Assembly: GCA_002989075.1 (NCBI GenBank)
Contig: PSQN01000017.1
Span: forward strand, 4,657,453 to 4,721,452
DNA length: 64,000 nt
From: Arthonia radiata
Taxonomy: Eukaryota; Ascomycota; Arthoniomycetes; Arthoniales; Arthoniaceae
Reading direction: 5' to 3'
Shown here: piece by piece, positions 1-9,290 of the stretch
Position numbering within the stretch: position 1 is the first letter of the stretch
Layout of the letters: each line of letters opens with the position of its first letter
Made by a program: the position numbers and the translations under genes
The notes under the pieces: generated by a model
Database searches by the model: none
What the model saw: the letters and a program-made list of their open reading frames with translations, nothing else
Told to the model about the DNA's origin: nothing

Positions 1-430
1 GATCTTGAGATCGGAGAGGTATTTTTGCGCACCGCCGATCCTGATGCTGTCGGGCTCATGTTTGGGATCGTCGCGGTAGCGGTCGAACTGCTGGTTTAGG
101 GCTGCGAGGTGTGGGTTTGAGGTCGTGGGGTTGGATTGGTAATAGCTAGGATTGTTGCGTCAGTCATCCGAGGTATCTATCGAGCAGCAGAGAGTCGCAG
201 ACGATTGATGCTCGTGATGTTCGGGTGGCTGGCTTACTTGTCGACAGCTCGATCGTTGTTCCATCCATGTTGTTTCAGTATCTGGAGGTCTTGTCAGCCC
301 AAATCCTCATTTCCACGGTTGATCGCAATATCATCATCTACCAACGAACCTTCTCAGCAGTCTTCTTATCCGCACCTGTGACGCCTGTGAATTGTGCGAC
401 AGCAGCCTTTTGTTGCGAGTTAAGGGGCAT
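1..430 (-). CDS. DCN1: Defective-in-cullin-neddylation protein 1 (Dcn1), N-terminal part
   Basis: Dcn1 is the scaffold-type E3 that helps Ubc12 attach Rub1/Nedd8 to cullins, acting in nucleus and cytosol. Three exons are visible on the minus strand: 430-350, 281-238 and 145-1 (runs off the window). Exon 1 starts at an ATG at 430 and encodes MPLNSQQKAAVAQF, then GVTGADKKTAEK. Exon 2 gives ILKQHGWNNDRAVD, and exon 3 YYQSNPTTSNPHLAALNQQF followed by DRYRDDP and IRIGGAQKYLSDLKI. This is the N-terminal UBA-like domain and the beginning of the PONY/cullin-binding domain. Both introns keep the frame (donors GTTCGT and GTAAGC, acceptors CAG and TAG). The C-terminal two thirds lie outside the window. 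Family assignment rests on the UBA-like helix pattern and the FDRYRD segment; I am confident. Confidence 0.88.
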
Positions 431-1420
431 CGTGGGCTCTGGGCTGGGATTTTGATCGCGCTTCCTGCCCTTGAAAGGCGAGAGGAGCTTGAGGAAAGAC
501 GCAATTGTGTTGAGGATGGCAGGCGATAGAAGAACGAGGAGCAGCAGGGTGAGGCAGAACACCCGTTACGAAATCGTGTCAGTTGTGAATGCAGAAGGGG
601 TTCGAGGGAAACTGATCAATTGCAGATACTGCAGCCGTTCATGTATGTGGTATTACAGGTGATACTCGATGATTGAGGTGAAATCGATGGCATGCCTGAA
701 ATGTTAGGCAGCCATCTGGCGCAAAATCCTCCTTTGTAGCTTTTAGATTCGCAGAACTTGCACGCAATAGCGCTATCAGCCAACTGGCATTCAGATCAGT
801 ATAGTTGTCTTGAATTGAACATCGACGTGCCTTAACGTTACAGTGGCCGAATAGCTTCCTCGTATCACGTGTCAAAAGTTCCGTTGTCGGCTGATAATCA
901 CCATAGTCCATGAAAATGAGGGTCATGGCATGTACGTTGCCTGCTTGGAGGTTGTGGAGGGTCAAAGAAGAACTGGGTGACTGGAAATCCTCTTGCTAGT
1001 CCAGGAAAGGCTTTCTGCTTGAGCCACGCTTTGGGAATCACCAGGACACATATGAGCAGGTATATGTAGACACGGTAGAGTAGGATGTACTGACCAAATC
1101 ATCACACTCCTATCTGCATAAGCCAAGATAGCTTTCCTCACTTTGAATTTTTGATCGATAATGAGATACCATCGCAGATGGTCGATGGGAACAAGCATGG
1201 TTATCGGTTCAAATCAACAGCAGTAGTATCGATATGATCGTTTGTGAGTCTTCTGGAGAGCGTGATTTGTATAAACTTCGATAACGTGGATTAAAGTACA
1301 AGGATTCTCTATTGAAAAGCACGATCGGCAGAACCTCATGCCAATTTTTCCGGCACGCTGAGTACCAGTCAGCTAGCATCAATACATTCGAGAGGCAAAG
1401 GTCTACCTTGCAGACCAAAG
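431..1420. other. Intergenic region, no supported gene
   Basis: About 1 kb of normal composition between DCN1 and the small secreted protein gene. Several open frames exist, on the minus strand at 639-965 and 962-1198, but they have no family resemblance or signal peptide. It probably holds the 5' leader/promoter of DCN1 and the 3' end of the next minus-strand gene. Confidence 0.5.
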
Positions 1421-1661
1421 CTATGGAGGTCCAATGCAGAAGTTGTTTTGGTTGCAGATGTAGTCATTCGGGCAGGACCCCTAAAATTCTCTACATCAGC
1501 AGTCTTTTTTCACGAGCAGCTGACTTGACAAGTTGACATACGTCAGCATTACACATGGGACAAGCACTGCAATCAGCCTGACGTGCAAGGAGGTTGAAGT
1601 CAGGAGGTGCTGCAGCAGTCATCGCGGCCAGCATGAGCAACATGGTGACGTATGGCTGCAT
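1421..1661 (-). CDS. Small secreted cysteine-rich protein (candidate effector), 59 aa
   Basis: A two-exon gene too short for ordinary ORF calling. Exon 1 (1661-1542) starts with an ATG and encodes a signal peptide, MQPYVTMLLMLAAMTAAA, then PPDFNLLARQAD with a possible Kex2-like LAR cut, then CSACPMCNAD. The intron (1541-1481, 61 bp) has donor GTATGT, an internal CTGAT branch-like site and acceptor TTTTAG. Exon 2 (1480-1421) continues in frame with GSCPNDYICNQNNFCIGPP and stops. The mature part has six cysteines (residues 31, 34, 37, 43, 49, 55), an even number suited to three disulfides. A TATAAAAG box lies 113-120 bp upstream of the ATG. I recognise no family. Signal peptide, cysteine density, clean splice sites and TATA box together make it likely real; function as an effector or antimicrobial is inference only. 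An alternative acceptor at 1491 gives an early stop and is less likely. Confidence 0.68.
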
Positions 1662-1773
1662 TATTTAGTCGTTATGGACAGTGGAAAGCAGCGGAGTGAA
1701 AGAGGTAGAAAACTTCGCTCAACGCACTGGCAGACCCTTGGAGTCAGGATATGTCCAGGTACGTCGTAGCCTG

Positions 1774-1781
1774 CTTTTATA
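1774..1781 (-). promoter_or_regulatory. TATA box of the small secreted protein gene
   Basis: Minus strand reads TATAAAAG, 113-120 bp upstream of the ATG at 1661, a usual distance for a filamentous-fungal TATA promoter. It supports the reality and strand of the small gene. Confidence 0.5.
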
Positions 1782-2361
1782 TTGCTTTTGAAGGCTTCGA
1801 AGCCTTACAAACTATGATCTATGTCCTTGAAATAGACGAAACTGGAAGGTAGCGGCCCCGAATACGAGGAACCTGCAACAAAACCGCAGATATGTTGTGT
1901 AGCCGGAGCACGAGCGCTGTCGCTCCGTGTCTGGAGCACACGTGAGGGGATGGTTTGTCACCCCTAACCCACCATGGCACGGTGGTTGTGCGTTGCGCGT
2001 GACTGATTGATGATCGGCTACGAGTTTATGTGAAAGACTCCGCCAGCGCGCTACAAAGCGTGCACCCGAGTGATGAACTTTGTACGATGGAAACGGGCGT
2101 CATGTGCTACGGTGCACAAGCTACTTCAATATTGGTGAAGTGCATGCTTGCAGCAAAAGCTCCGACCGTGATGCAGACTGTGAGTTGGATTAACATTGAC
2201 CACTCGAGCCATGGATTCTGATCGGATAGGCATATATCGTGCAAAACTGACTGACCGGCTCAATGCCACACCATTCGGCAAGACAAGACTATTGGCAAAT
2301 CTCCCTTGTCTCTCGTCAGAGTCCCTAAATTTGAACGTCCTTGTGCGGCAACTGGCCTTCA
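1782..2361. other. Intergenic region, nothing recognised
   Basis: Between the secreted protein promoter and the 3' end of POL12. No frame with family resemblance, no RNA gene and no repeat was seen. Confidence 0.45.
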
Positions 2362-4371
2362 TCATATCTTAACAACATCAATCCTGGCCCGTTCCCACAC
2401 AGCATGGGGGATAAGCTGTCCTTCAGTCCTCTCCTCATCGCTCACTTGCCGGGCGCCCACGTAGAGGTGAGCAAAGCTGCCGGTAACGTTCCTCTTCATC
2501 GCCGTGCCCGGGTTGATTACAGTCACACCCTCCACAACTTGGACAAACGGGTTGAGCGCACTCGGTGTGATTAAGATGTCTGGCTTGCAGGTCTGCCACT
2601 CGCCGAGTGCAACGTAGCCAACATCTAGCACGGCGCCGGTCGCTTTCACCTCGCCTTCTTCCTCCAGTGCATCTGCAGCGCTAGGCTTGCTGAGTTCGGC
2701 TCGGCTTCGAGCTGGGTACACCGGTGCAAAATGCCGCTGTTCGATGAGATGACCTGCAAGACGGGCAAGGGGATTCTTTTTGCTCTTCTCAGTGCCCCCA
2801 ACAATTTGTTCCCATCGAAGATCGAATAGGCTGTCCTGTGTCGTGATGCCGAACATGATCTCGTTTAACGATAGCATGACTGGGTTAGGCCCTAGGCTGC
2901 ACTGACGTGGAAGCTGTAGCTCTTTACGCGCAAATTTGTCCTGAGGCCAGGTAGCATGTTTATTGACAGCATCTCGTACCGAAGGCACCATGACGATGCT
3001 GATCCCTGGTTGCTCATTGGCAAGCCTTTGCAGAGGAAGCGAGATTAACGCTCGGAAGACATCGATGAGTGTGGCAGTCTCAGGATCAACACTTGACATA
3101 GGCGGAAATTGCCCGGTTCGCACAAGTGGATGTTCTGTGTCGAGAAAGGGGCCGAGCAAGACCAGGGCGTCCGCTGAAGTACTGATCGCACGATCGACGA
3201 GCACATTCAGCGGCTCGTACGCGAGGTCCGAGTCAGATGTGTAAGGACCTGCGGCAGTCATGATGTTGAGCGGTTGGATAGGCTCATTCACGTCAGTGTT
3301 GCTTCTCAGTCTTGCGTTCATGTCGTTGAGCTGACTGTAAGGTGTCGCGGGAAGTTGCAAATCAGGTAGTGCGAGCATCTCGGCGACAATGAATGACTCC
3401 CCAGAGGCGTTCTTGCCTCTGAGCGCGACGATTTTGCCGGGGAAAAGCTCATAGTGGGCTACATGATCAAGCTGTAGAGGAATGCGAAGACCGGCGCCCG
3501 TCCGTCGGCTGGTCTCCAGGACGATGAAACCCGCCCTGAGATTACCTTCGGCAGTGTCACAGGCGATGCGACCAACAGCTACGATCTCGGATGTACTTTG
3601 CATAGCCGGGTTGCCAAAAGCGCCATCTTCCAGCTGGTGGTAAGCTTGCACAATCGCGAGGAATTCATCGATGCGGTCGTCCAGTATCTCCGAAGCAGAA
3701 GACAGATGCATGGACATCGTCTTGTATGCGAACTTCTTTAGATCCGTATTGGCCTTCAGGGTGACGCGAGGTACAGCGTATGGAACTGGTGGTGGCTCGG
3801 AAATTGGCAAATGGTCATTGAAAGTCTCAAAGACCTCGCCCGCCTGCTGACGACCGGCAAAGGTAGCACTGCTTGTGTTTGATGTCCTCGAGGATTTGAC
3901 TTCTGAGGGTGAGCTTCCACCATGTTGCTTCGATGCTTTCTTCGCTGGTGTTGCGAAGTCTGACTTGCGCTTTGATGAAGTCGGAGCAGCAGCTTCTATT
4001 CGCGCTGGAGTATGTACCACACCCTCCATCATGCCAAACATGTCGCTACCTGCCGGACGCCCACCGACACGCGGAGTCGCGCCAGCGCCGCGTCGTTCAT
4101 TGCGAGAATGATGAGGTTTGCCTCGAGTCTCTCGTTCCAACGTGTCCTGTACATCGCGTTTGAGATCGCGAGAGCGTTGTAGATCTAAGGCCAGACGCTC
4201 GCTGCCTCCCAATTTGATACTGTATGATTCCCATTTGTAGAAGAGCTCTTGCGGGCTTAGATCGTGAAGGCGGAGAATTGATAGGAGCTCGGCTAGGACG
4301 GTGGGGTTGAGAGGCTGAGCTGGAGAGGCAAAGAGCGAGTTGAGCTCCGCTGAAGTGTTCTCGCTTATCAT
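2362..4371 (-). CDS. POL12: DNA polymerase alpha-primase subunit B (Pol12)
   Basis: Regulatory B subunit of DNA polymerase alpha-primase, which links the catalytic subunit to the replisome and telomeres during initiation of DNA synthesis. A single exon of 669 residues. The ATG at 4371 (MISENTSAELNSLFASP) is preferred because the longer frame would start at TTG. The N-terminal helical domain (about 1-60, with LSPQELFYKWESYSIKLG) matches the Pol alpha B-N domain. A Ser/Thr/Lys-rich linker follows (about 90-200). The C-terminal OB fold plus calcineurin-like inactive phosphoesterase domain is recognised by MTAAGPYTSDSDLAYEPL, VLLGPFLDTEHPLV and the terminal VTVINPGTAMKRNVTGSFAH. Length fits the fungal family (about 650-700). 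It is divergent from the Sec14-like gene, with two MCB boxes close upstream of its start. Confidence 0.93.
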   Translation of the reverse strand: MISENTSAELNSLFASPAQPLNPTVLAELLSILRLHDLSPQELFYKWESYSIKLGGSERLALDLQRSRDLKRDVQDTLERETRGKPHHSRNERRGAGATPRVGGRPAGSDMFGMMEGVVHTPARIEAAAPTSSKRKSDFATPAKKASKQHGGSSPSEVKSSRTSNTSSATFAGRQQAGEVFETFNDHLPISEPPPVPYAVPRVTLKANTDLKKFAYKTMSMHLSSASEILDDRIDEFLAIVQAYHQLEDGAFGNPAMQSTSEIVAVGRIACDTAEGNLRAGFIVLETSRRTGAGLRIPLQLDHVAHYELFPGKIVALRGKNASGESFIVAEMLALPDLQLPATPYSQLNDMNARLRSNTDVNEPIQPLNIMTAAGPYTSDSDLAYEPLNVLVDRAISTSADALVLLGPFLDTEHPLVRTGQFPPMSSVDPETATLIDVFRALISLPLQRLANEQPGISIVMVPSVRDAVNKHATWPQDKFARKELQLPRQCSLGPNPVMLSLNEIMFGITTQDSLFDLRWEQIVGGTEKSKKNPLARLAGHLIEQRHFAPVYPARSRAELSKPSAADALEEEGEVKATGAVLDVGYVALGEWQTCKPDILITPSALNPFVQVVEGVTVINPGTAMKRNVTGSFAHLYVGARQVSDEERTEGQLIPHAVWERARIDVVKI

Positions 4372-4798
4372 GATGGTGGTGCACGGATTTTGAAGGTGCA
4401 ATGGCTTGTGATTGTCAATGTCGCGAAGATGAGAGGACGCGTCGGATCTGCAGAGGACGCGTCGAGACTTGGCCTTGTAAGGCTGTCGTGCACACTATGT
4501 CGATCTCGGTGCAAAGATGGTCCGCGGGAAGCGGTCCACGGAAAGAGAGCAAGCCGTCAAAGATGTCTTGCTCGAATCAATGATATCTTCGCAAGGTGCA
4601 AGCGCTTATGTGCGCCTTTTGATTCTCTCGCCGATGCCAGCAAAGCCTTCGTACATGCACATCCTTGGGTGCATAGTCTAGCACCGCGCCTCAAGAACAC
4701 TGCGCTTCTAACCTCTCAAACATTGGTTCTGAATAGAAGACATCGTTGCAGAGTCATTTTCCTGCTTACCCGTAGGCAGCGCCTGAACATCAGTAAGC
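4372..4798. promoter_or_regulatory. Divergent promoter region, POL12 / Sec14-like gene
   Basis: A 427-bp region between the two start codons. It contains a tandem repeat of the 13-mer AGAGGACGCGTCG with two ACGCGT cores, and a TCGCGA at 4421-4426, all on the POL12 side. An open plus-strand frame here (4390-4860) has no family features and runs into the Sec14-like start; I do not treat it as a gene. Confidence 0.6.
4437..4462. promoter_or_regulatory. Two MCB (MluI cell-cycle box) elements
   Basis: ACGCGT at 4437-4442 and again at 4457-4462, exactly 20 bp apart within a repeated AGAGGACGCGTCG, 66-91 bp upstream of the POL12 ATG. ACGCGT is the binding core of the MBF (Mbp1-Swi6) factor that drives DNA-replication genes at G1/S in yeasts. 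Function here is inferred from sequence and from the nature of the gene. Confidence 0.6.
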
Positions 4799-6044
4799 AT
4801 GGCAGGCCCGGATTCTTCGGTGGCTCAAGACAAGCTGGCGTCACTGTCACTCGTCGATAAACGAGCGCATTCAAGCGGTTCCATGGAGGGACCCAATAGC
4901 GAATATGCAACTCCTCAGGAAGAGCCTAGCGAGGCCTCGACCCTCAAATCCGCGCAAGTGTCAACGCTGCCGTCCACAGCGCCCTCAACATCCGCCTCCG
5001 ACTCCGACCAGCCCAGCGGTCCAATACGTACGCCTTTCACGAAGCCATTGTCCACCTGCAAGCCCATTGAACGCCCGCCGCTCACCACCGAGCAAGCCTC
5101 GAAATACACAGAGCTCCACAAACGTATTCAAAAGTGGGAGAAAATCCCCATCTCGACCGAGAAGCGTGCCGTACAAGAGCCCCTCACAGACGATGAGCGC
5201 TTCTGGCTGACGCGAGAGTGTTTGCTACGATATCTGCGTGCCACAAGCTGGAGTCTAGACAATGCAGCGAAGCGGTTGCAAGACACATTGGTATGGCGCC
5301 GTGAATACAAGGTGGACGAGATCACTGGCGATCTGGTCTCCATAGAATCCGAGACTGGAAAGCAGCACATCCTTGGCTTCGACAACGACGCTCGCCCATG
5401 TCTGTACATGAATCCTGGCAAGCAAAACACAAAGAAGAGCGAGAGGCAGATACAGCATCTCGTGTTCATGCTGGAGCGTGTCATTGACATGATGCCTGCG
5501 GGACAAGAGACTTCGGCTCTCCTGATATTCTTCAGAGGTGCCACGACTGGAGGAAGTCCGAGCGTCGCGCAAGGCAGGCAGGTGCTGGGCATTCTGCAGG
5601 GTCATTACCCCGAGCGACTGGGCAAGGCCTGTATTGCGGAGCGTGAGTGTTCGCTTCATGTGAAACAGGCTGACCGGCTGACCACATACAGTACCGTGGT
5701 ACATCAATACGTTCTTCAAGCTGATAAGCCCGTTCATCGATCCTATCACCAGAGAGAAGATGGTCTTCAATCAAGATCTCCGGAAATATGTTCCGCCGTC
5801 TCAGCTTGATCCGGAGTATGGTGGGGATGCAGACTTTGAATACGACCACGCAAAATACTGGCCGGCGCTGTGCAAGATGTGTGCAGAGCGGAGAGCAGCG
5901 ATGAAGCAGCGATGGCTGAAGGCAGGCTCGAAGATTGGCGAGTACGAGACGTATTTAAAAGGAGGTGATCATCCGTCGTTAGGCGAGTACCAAGCGGGTA
6001 TCGAGGAGGCGGCTGCACGTGTTGCAGTCCCCATCCAGACCTGA
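4799..6044 (+). CDS. Sec14-family (CRAL-TRIO) phosphatidylinositol transfer protein, PDR16/SFH3-like
   Basis: Predicted lipid transfer protein that exchanges phosphatidylinositol or sterol between membranes; yeast Pdr16/Pdr17 relatives affect azole tolerance. Exons 4799-5642 and 5692-6044 join in frame across a 49-bp intron (GTGAGT...ACATACAG) to give 398 residues. Residues 1-90 are Ser/Thr/Pro-rich and disordered. The CRAL-TRIO N domain follows (ECLLRYLRATSWSLDNAAKR). The lipid-binding domain ends in VLGILQGHYPERLGKACIAE, and after the junction LPWYINTFFKLISPFIDPIT, REKMVF and YVPPSQLDPEYGG. The YPERLG block followed by an FIDP-TREK segment is the best clue for the Pdr16 branch. The reading frame across the intron is confirmed by this conserved block. 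ATG at 4799 is the first in frame. Confidence 0.9.
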
Positions 6045-6557
6045 CAGCGCTGCGCCAGGAGGAAGAATGAGGAACCTGATGCGCTCATGCAGGATAACTG
6101 TTTTGCAATGCATCACCAGCACAGCGACGGCGTACTCTGCGGCACACACTGCATACATAAATAGAGCACGTTGTCCTTATGAGACGGTGTTCCTAATCTC
6201 GCCACACTGCCACGAGCAAAGGGGTACCTTCGTCCCTTTGCAATACCACATACCTAGGCTCCTGAGTTTGGTAAAGGGGCTAAAACGTCACACGGGAGGG
6301 CGAGTCATGAATACGTACTAATCAATTCATACCTCGCATGGGCTCGTATGGACGATACAAACAGACACGCGAACAAACTGCGTACTTGCACAAGCTTGCC
6401 ATTCTTGGCCGCGGCAGACCAGCCTTCGAGTGCTCTGTGCAGGCTCTTGGTCACTATCGCAACCTTATGCGCGATCTGCTCAGGATCCTCATCTTGCTTG
6501 ACTCATCCTCGATCCAGACGTGTAGTCCGTCGTAAACTGGGTTGCCAGCAGGAAACC
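6045..6557 (+). other. Leader/promoter of GCD2 with upstream ATGs
   Basis: Between the Sec14-like stop and the chosen GCD2 start. It contains a four-codon uORF (6307-6321, M-N-T-Y-stop), a 65-codon uORF from 6338 to 6535, and an ATG at 6348 in frame with GCD2 that would add 70 residues with no family resemblance. Whether these lie in the mature mRNA depends on the transcription start, which I cannot see. Confidence 0.5.
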
Positions 6558-8273
6558 ATGACGTCCAATTCTCAAGATGCAATGATGGCCAACGCCAATG
6601 GTTCAGAGCACCCGTTATCAGCCTCTGTTCATGAGGATGCCAAATCAGTATCCGCAAAATCACAGAAGAAAGAGCCTAAAGGCGCCGACAAGAAAGCAGC
6701 CGCGAAGGCTGAGAAGGTAGCGCGGAGGGCAGCACAAAAGTCGGATGGTACGCCCACAGCGGATCCAGGTCCCCAGGCAGCCGGTGGAAAGCGCGCAGCT
6801 CAAGATCAAATGAAGCAATCGCAACAGCGCAAGCCGTTAAACTCCAGTCAGCCTGCACTCCCACAGCGCACACGCCGCCCGTCCAACACGGTCACTAACA
6901 CCCCCGTACCAAAGACTTCAACACCGAAGGCCAGATCACAGAAAATGAAACAACTGCCATTCCTCTCGCACCTCTATTCCTCGCGCCGCCGCCCCACAGC
7001 AGCGCAACTGCAACACCCACCATCTCATCGCGACATCCATCCATCAATACAGGCACTGGCCCTACATCTGGCAGCGTATCGAATCTGCGGCTCGCAAGCG
7101 CGAACTATTGCTCTGTTGTTAGCTTTGCAGGCCGTCATAAGGAATTACACCACACCTCAAGGCACCTCTCTCCCACGACATTTGAGCAGTGAAGCTCTCT
7201 CAGCGCAACTGAACCATGTGAAAACGTTTGGCAGGCCGTTCTGCACAGCCCAGAGTAACGCAGTCAGATGGCTGAAAAATCGTATCGCAACCTTGGACCC
7301 CTCAATCGCGGAGACTGCTGCCGTAAACACAATATTAAGCGCCATCGATGAGTTCATACGAGAGAAATTTACTATCGCGGATCGTGTCATCGCTCAAGTG
7401 ATAGCTGGATCCAGTCACTCTGCCTCAATCACAGATGGTGGCGAGGTGGAGGAGGGATTACTACAGGATGGTGACAACGTCCTCGTGCTCGGAAAAAGCG
7501 CCGTGGTCTGTTCGAGCTTACGTAAAGGCGCAGCACGAGGGAAGAGGTTTTCAGTTCTGTGCGTCGACTCAGGCAGACCGCTTTGGGAGGGAAGATCCAT
7601 GTCGAAGTCTCTCGCAACGCTCAAAGTGCCCCGTGATGAAAAGCAGGACAATCATTCAGACCCACTCAGCGCCCAAAAAGAGCTTCGAACAAGTCATCGC
7701 ACCAAGCGGAGCGGAGGCATTACCTCCATAACGTACGTTCCAATATCACACTTGCACGCCCATCTTCTCCAGTCACCAGTCACGAAAGCATTCTTTGCTG
7801 CCAATTCCATATATAGCAACGGCTCCATACTAGGTCGCACTGGTCAAGCGCAAGCAGCACTAGCTGTCCGTACCGAATGCCCAGGTGCTCACATCTACGT
7901 CCTGGCCGAGAGCATAAAATGCACGGAGCGCGCCGTCCTGGGGACGAATAGTCTGGCTGCGGCAGAGCTTGCACCCGAGGACGAACTGGTACCAGCAGCA
8001 TCGGAGGAGATCTTTCTCAACGAGAGGGAGATGAAGGATGCTCGTCAGATGCCGACGGAAACGGGGAAAGACAGCAGTGGGAGCCAGGATATTGGTGGAG
8101 TACTGACTGGATGGGAAGAGAAGGACAATTTATTCCTAATGAATTTGTTACACGACATCACACCTCCTGAGCTGATAGACGCCATCGTGACCGAGGTGGG
8201 GACGGTTCCTCCTGGCACTGCAGCAGCAGTCGGGCGGATGGTAGGTGTTGGTGGTGAGCTAGGTGAAGTTTGA
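6558..8273 (+). CDS. GCD2: Translation initiation factor eIF2B subunit delta
   Basis: Delta subunit of eIF2B, the guanine-nucleotide exchange factor for eIF2; with alpha and beta it forms the regulatory core that senses eIF2 phosphorylation. One exon, 571 residues from the ATG at 6558 (context ACCATGA); this start is preferred to the in-frame ATG at 6348. Residues about 35-61 are Lys/Ala-rich, as in other delta subunits. The Rossmann-like IF-2B domain is seen from about 160 on: NYTTPQGTSLPRHLSSEAL, FGRPFCTAQSNAVRWLKNRI, FFAANSIYSNGSILGRTGQA, VLAESIKCTERA. The C-terminal signature LLHDITPPELIDAIVTEVGT is at about residue 530. Slightly longer than yeast-type orthologues through low-complexity insertions. 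Confidence 0.92.
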   Translation: MTSNSQDAMMANANGSEHPLSASVHEDAKSVSAKSQKKEPKGADKKAAAKAEKVARRAAQKSDGTPTADPGPQAAGGKRAAQDQMKQSQQRKPLNSSQPALPQRTRRPSNTVTNTPVPKTSTPKARSQKMKQLPFLSHLYSSRRRPTAAQLQHPPSHRDIHPSIQALALHLAAYRICGSQARTIALLLALQAVIRNYTTPQGTSLPRHLSSEALSAQLNHVKTFGRPFCTAQSNAVRWLKNRIATLDPSIAETAAVNTILSAIDEFIREKFTIADRVIAQVIAGSSHSASITDGGEVEEGLLQDGDNVLVLGKSAVVCSSLRKGAARGKRFSVLCVDSGRPLWEGRSMSKSLATLKVPRDEKQDNHSDPLSAQKELRTSHRTKRSGGITSITYVPISHLHAHLLQSPVTKAFFAANSIYSNGSILGRTGQAQAALAVRTECPGAHIYVLAESIKCTERAVLGTNSLAAAELAPEDELVPAASEEIFLNEREMKDARQMPTETGKDSSGSQDIGGVLTGWEEKDNLFLMNLLHDITPPELIDAIVTEVGTVPPGTAAAVGRMVGVGGELGEV

Positions 8274-9290
8274 ATATTGGAATTGATCCGGTCGTCGTGC
8301 ACCACACGAGGTGATGATTGCTCTGAACCGCGCGTTACGAAGACATCGACGGTATGAATGCGGCCGTGGGATATCCTGACAAGAGCTTTTGCTACCTTGC
8401 ACCGCCCGTGTGACGAAAATTATTTCTTTACCTCATCACGTGCGGAGTCTCCATTTTGGGTTTGTGTCACGCGAAGAAAGGTTATTGTCAAAGCAACAAT
8501 TGTTCGTAGACAGCCCAACGAGACTGGTTGACCTCCTCTGGACTACGGAGTTGAACTTGGATGAGTCACTTAGGAGCGCTTGCCCGTGAATTTGATCGAG
8601 TGTGGCGTGACTCGGAAGCACAATGAGACAGTGTGACAGCGCCGCAGCGGTGATGCGCACTGCTTGCGCGTCAGATACTTATTGATGGACTTCCTTGGCA
8701 AGAGAGATGAGCGTCTCTGCCTCCCTGCATGCCTGCCATCTTCTCTTAGCTTTTGAAGTTCAAGAGCCGTCTGCCACGTTACGGGTCTTTCACAGTAACA
8801 GAACAGCCTTTACTTTTTACGTGTGCTAACGACGAGACTTCAAGCTGCAAGACTTGCCAAACCATGCATGAGTTGAGGAGCAACCGTTATTGCCTCTCCG
8901 CGTCACGTCCTTCGCGTGGCTAGCTTTTTCAAGCTTGAGCACGGCTTGCAAGCTCAAGAAAGAAATAAGCAGTCATTAGGGCTTACTTTATGACCGGCCC
9001 GGTGGACAATGCGTGAACCACACGCCACAATATGTCAGCCCGCGCATGATTCCGTCTTGTCACTTGTGGTCACGGAGGCTGGCCCCCTTGGCATTTGATC
9101 GGCAATGCTACTTCCCCATCTCTCTCTCTTTGTTGGAGCGAAGACTCAAAATTAGTCTGCAGGATAATCCTAGCTCGGTGCCTAGCTTCGCAAGGAGTAT
9201 AAGATCCCTCAAGGAGCCATCGTCATGTTCGTTTACTTACAGGAGGTGTTTCTGTGTAGGCTCCTTGGTTCTCGCTCCCAGCTGTTCACC
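8274..9290. other. Intergenic region upstream of the amine oxidase
   Basis: About 1 kb with no supported gene. A TATAAG at 9198-9203 is about 90 bp upstream of the amine oxidase start. Two CTTGGC hexamers (8694-8699 and 9087-9092) match the PacC core in reverse, but two in 1 kb is near chance. Confidence 0.4.

Noticed and set aside
639-1198. Two minus-strand frames downstream of the small secreted protein
   Set aside because: No domain or signal peptide; one lacks an ATG context and they overlap by only a few bases in different frames, as chance frames do.
1201-1225. GGTTCAAATC resembling a tRNA T-arm
   Set aside because: No matching acceptor stem, anticodon arm or D-arm around it.
4390-4860. 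156-codon plus-strand frame between POL12 and the Sec14-like gene
   Set aside because: No domain, odd composition, sits on a divergent promoter with MCB boxes and overlaps the start of the Sec14-like gene in another frame.
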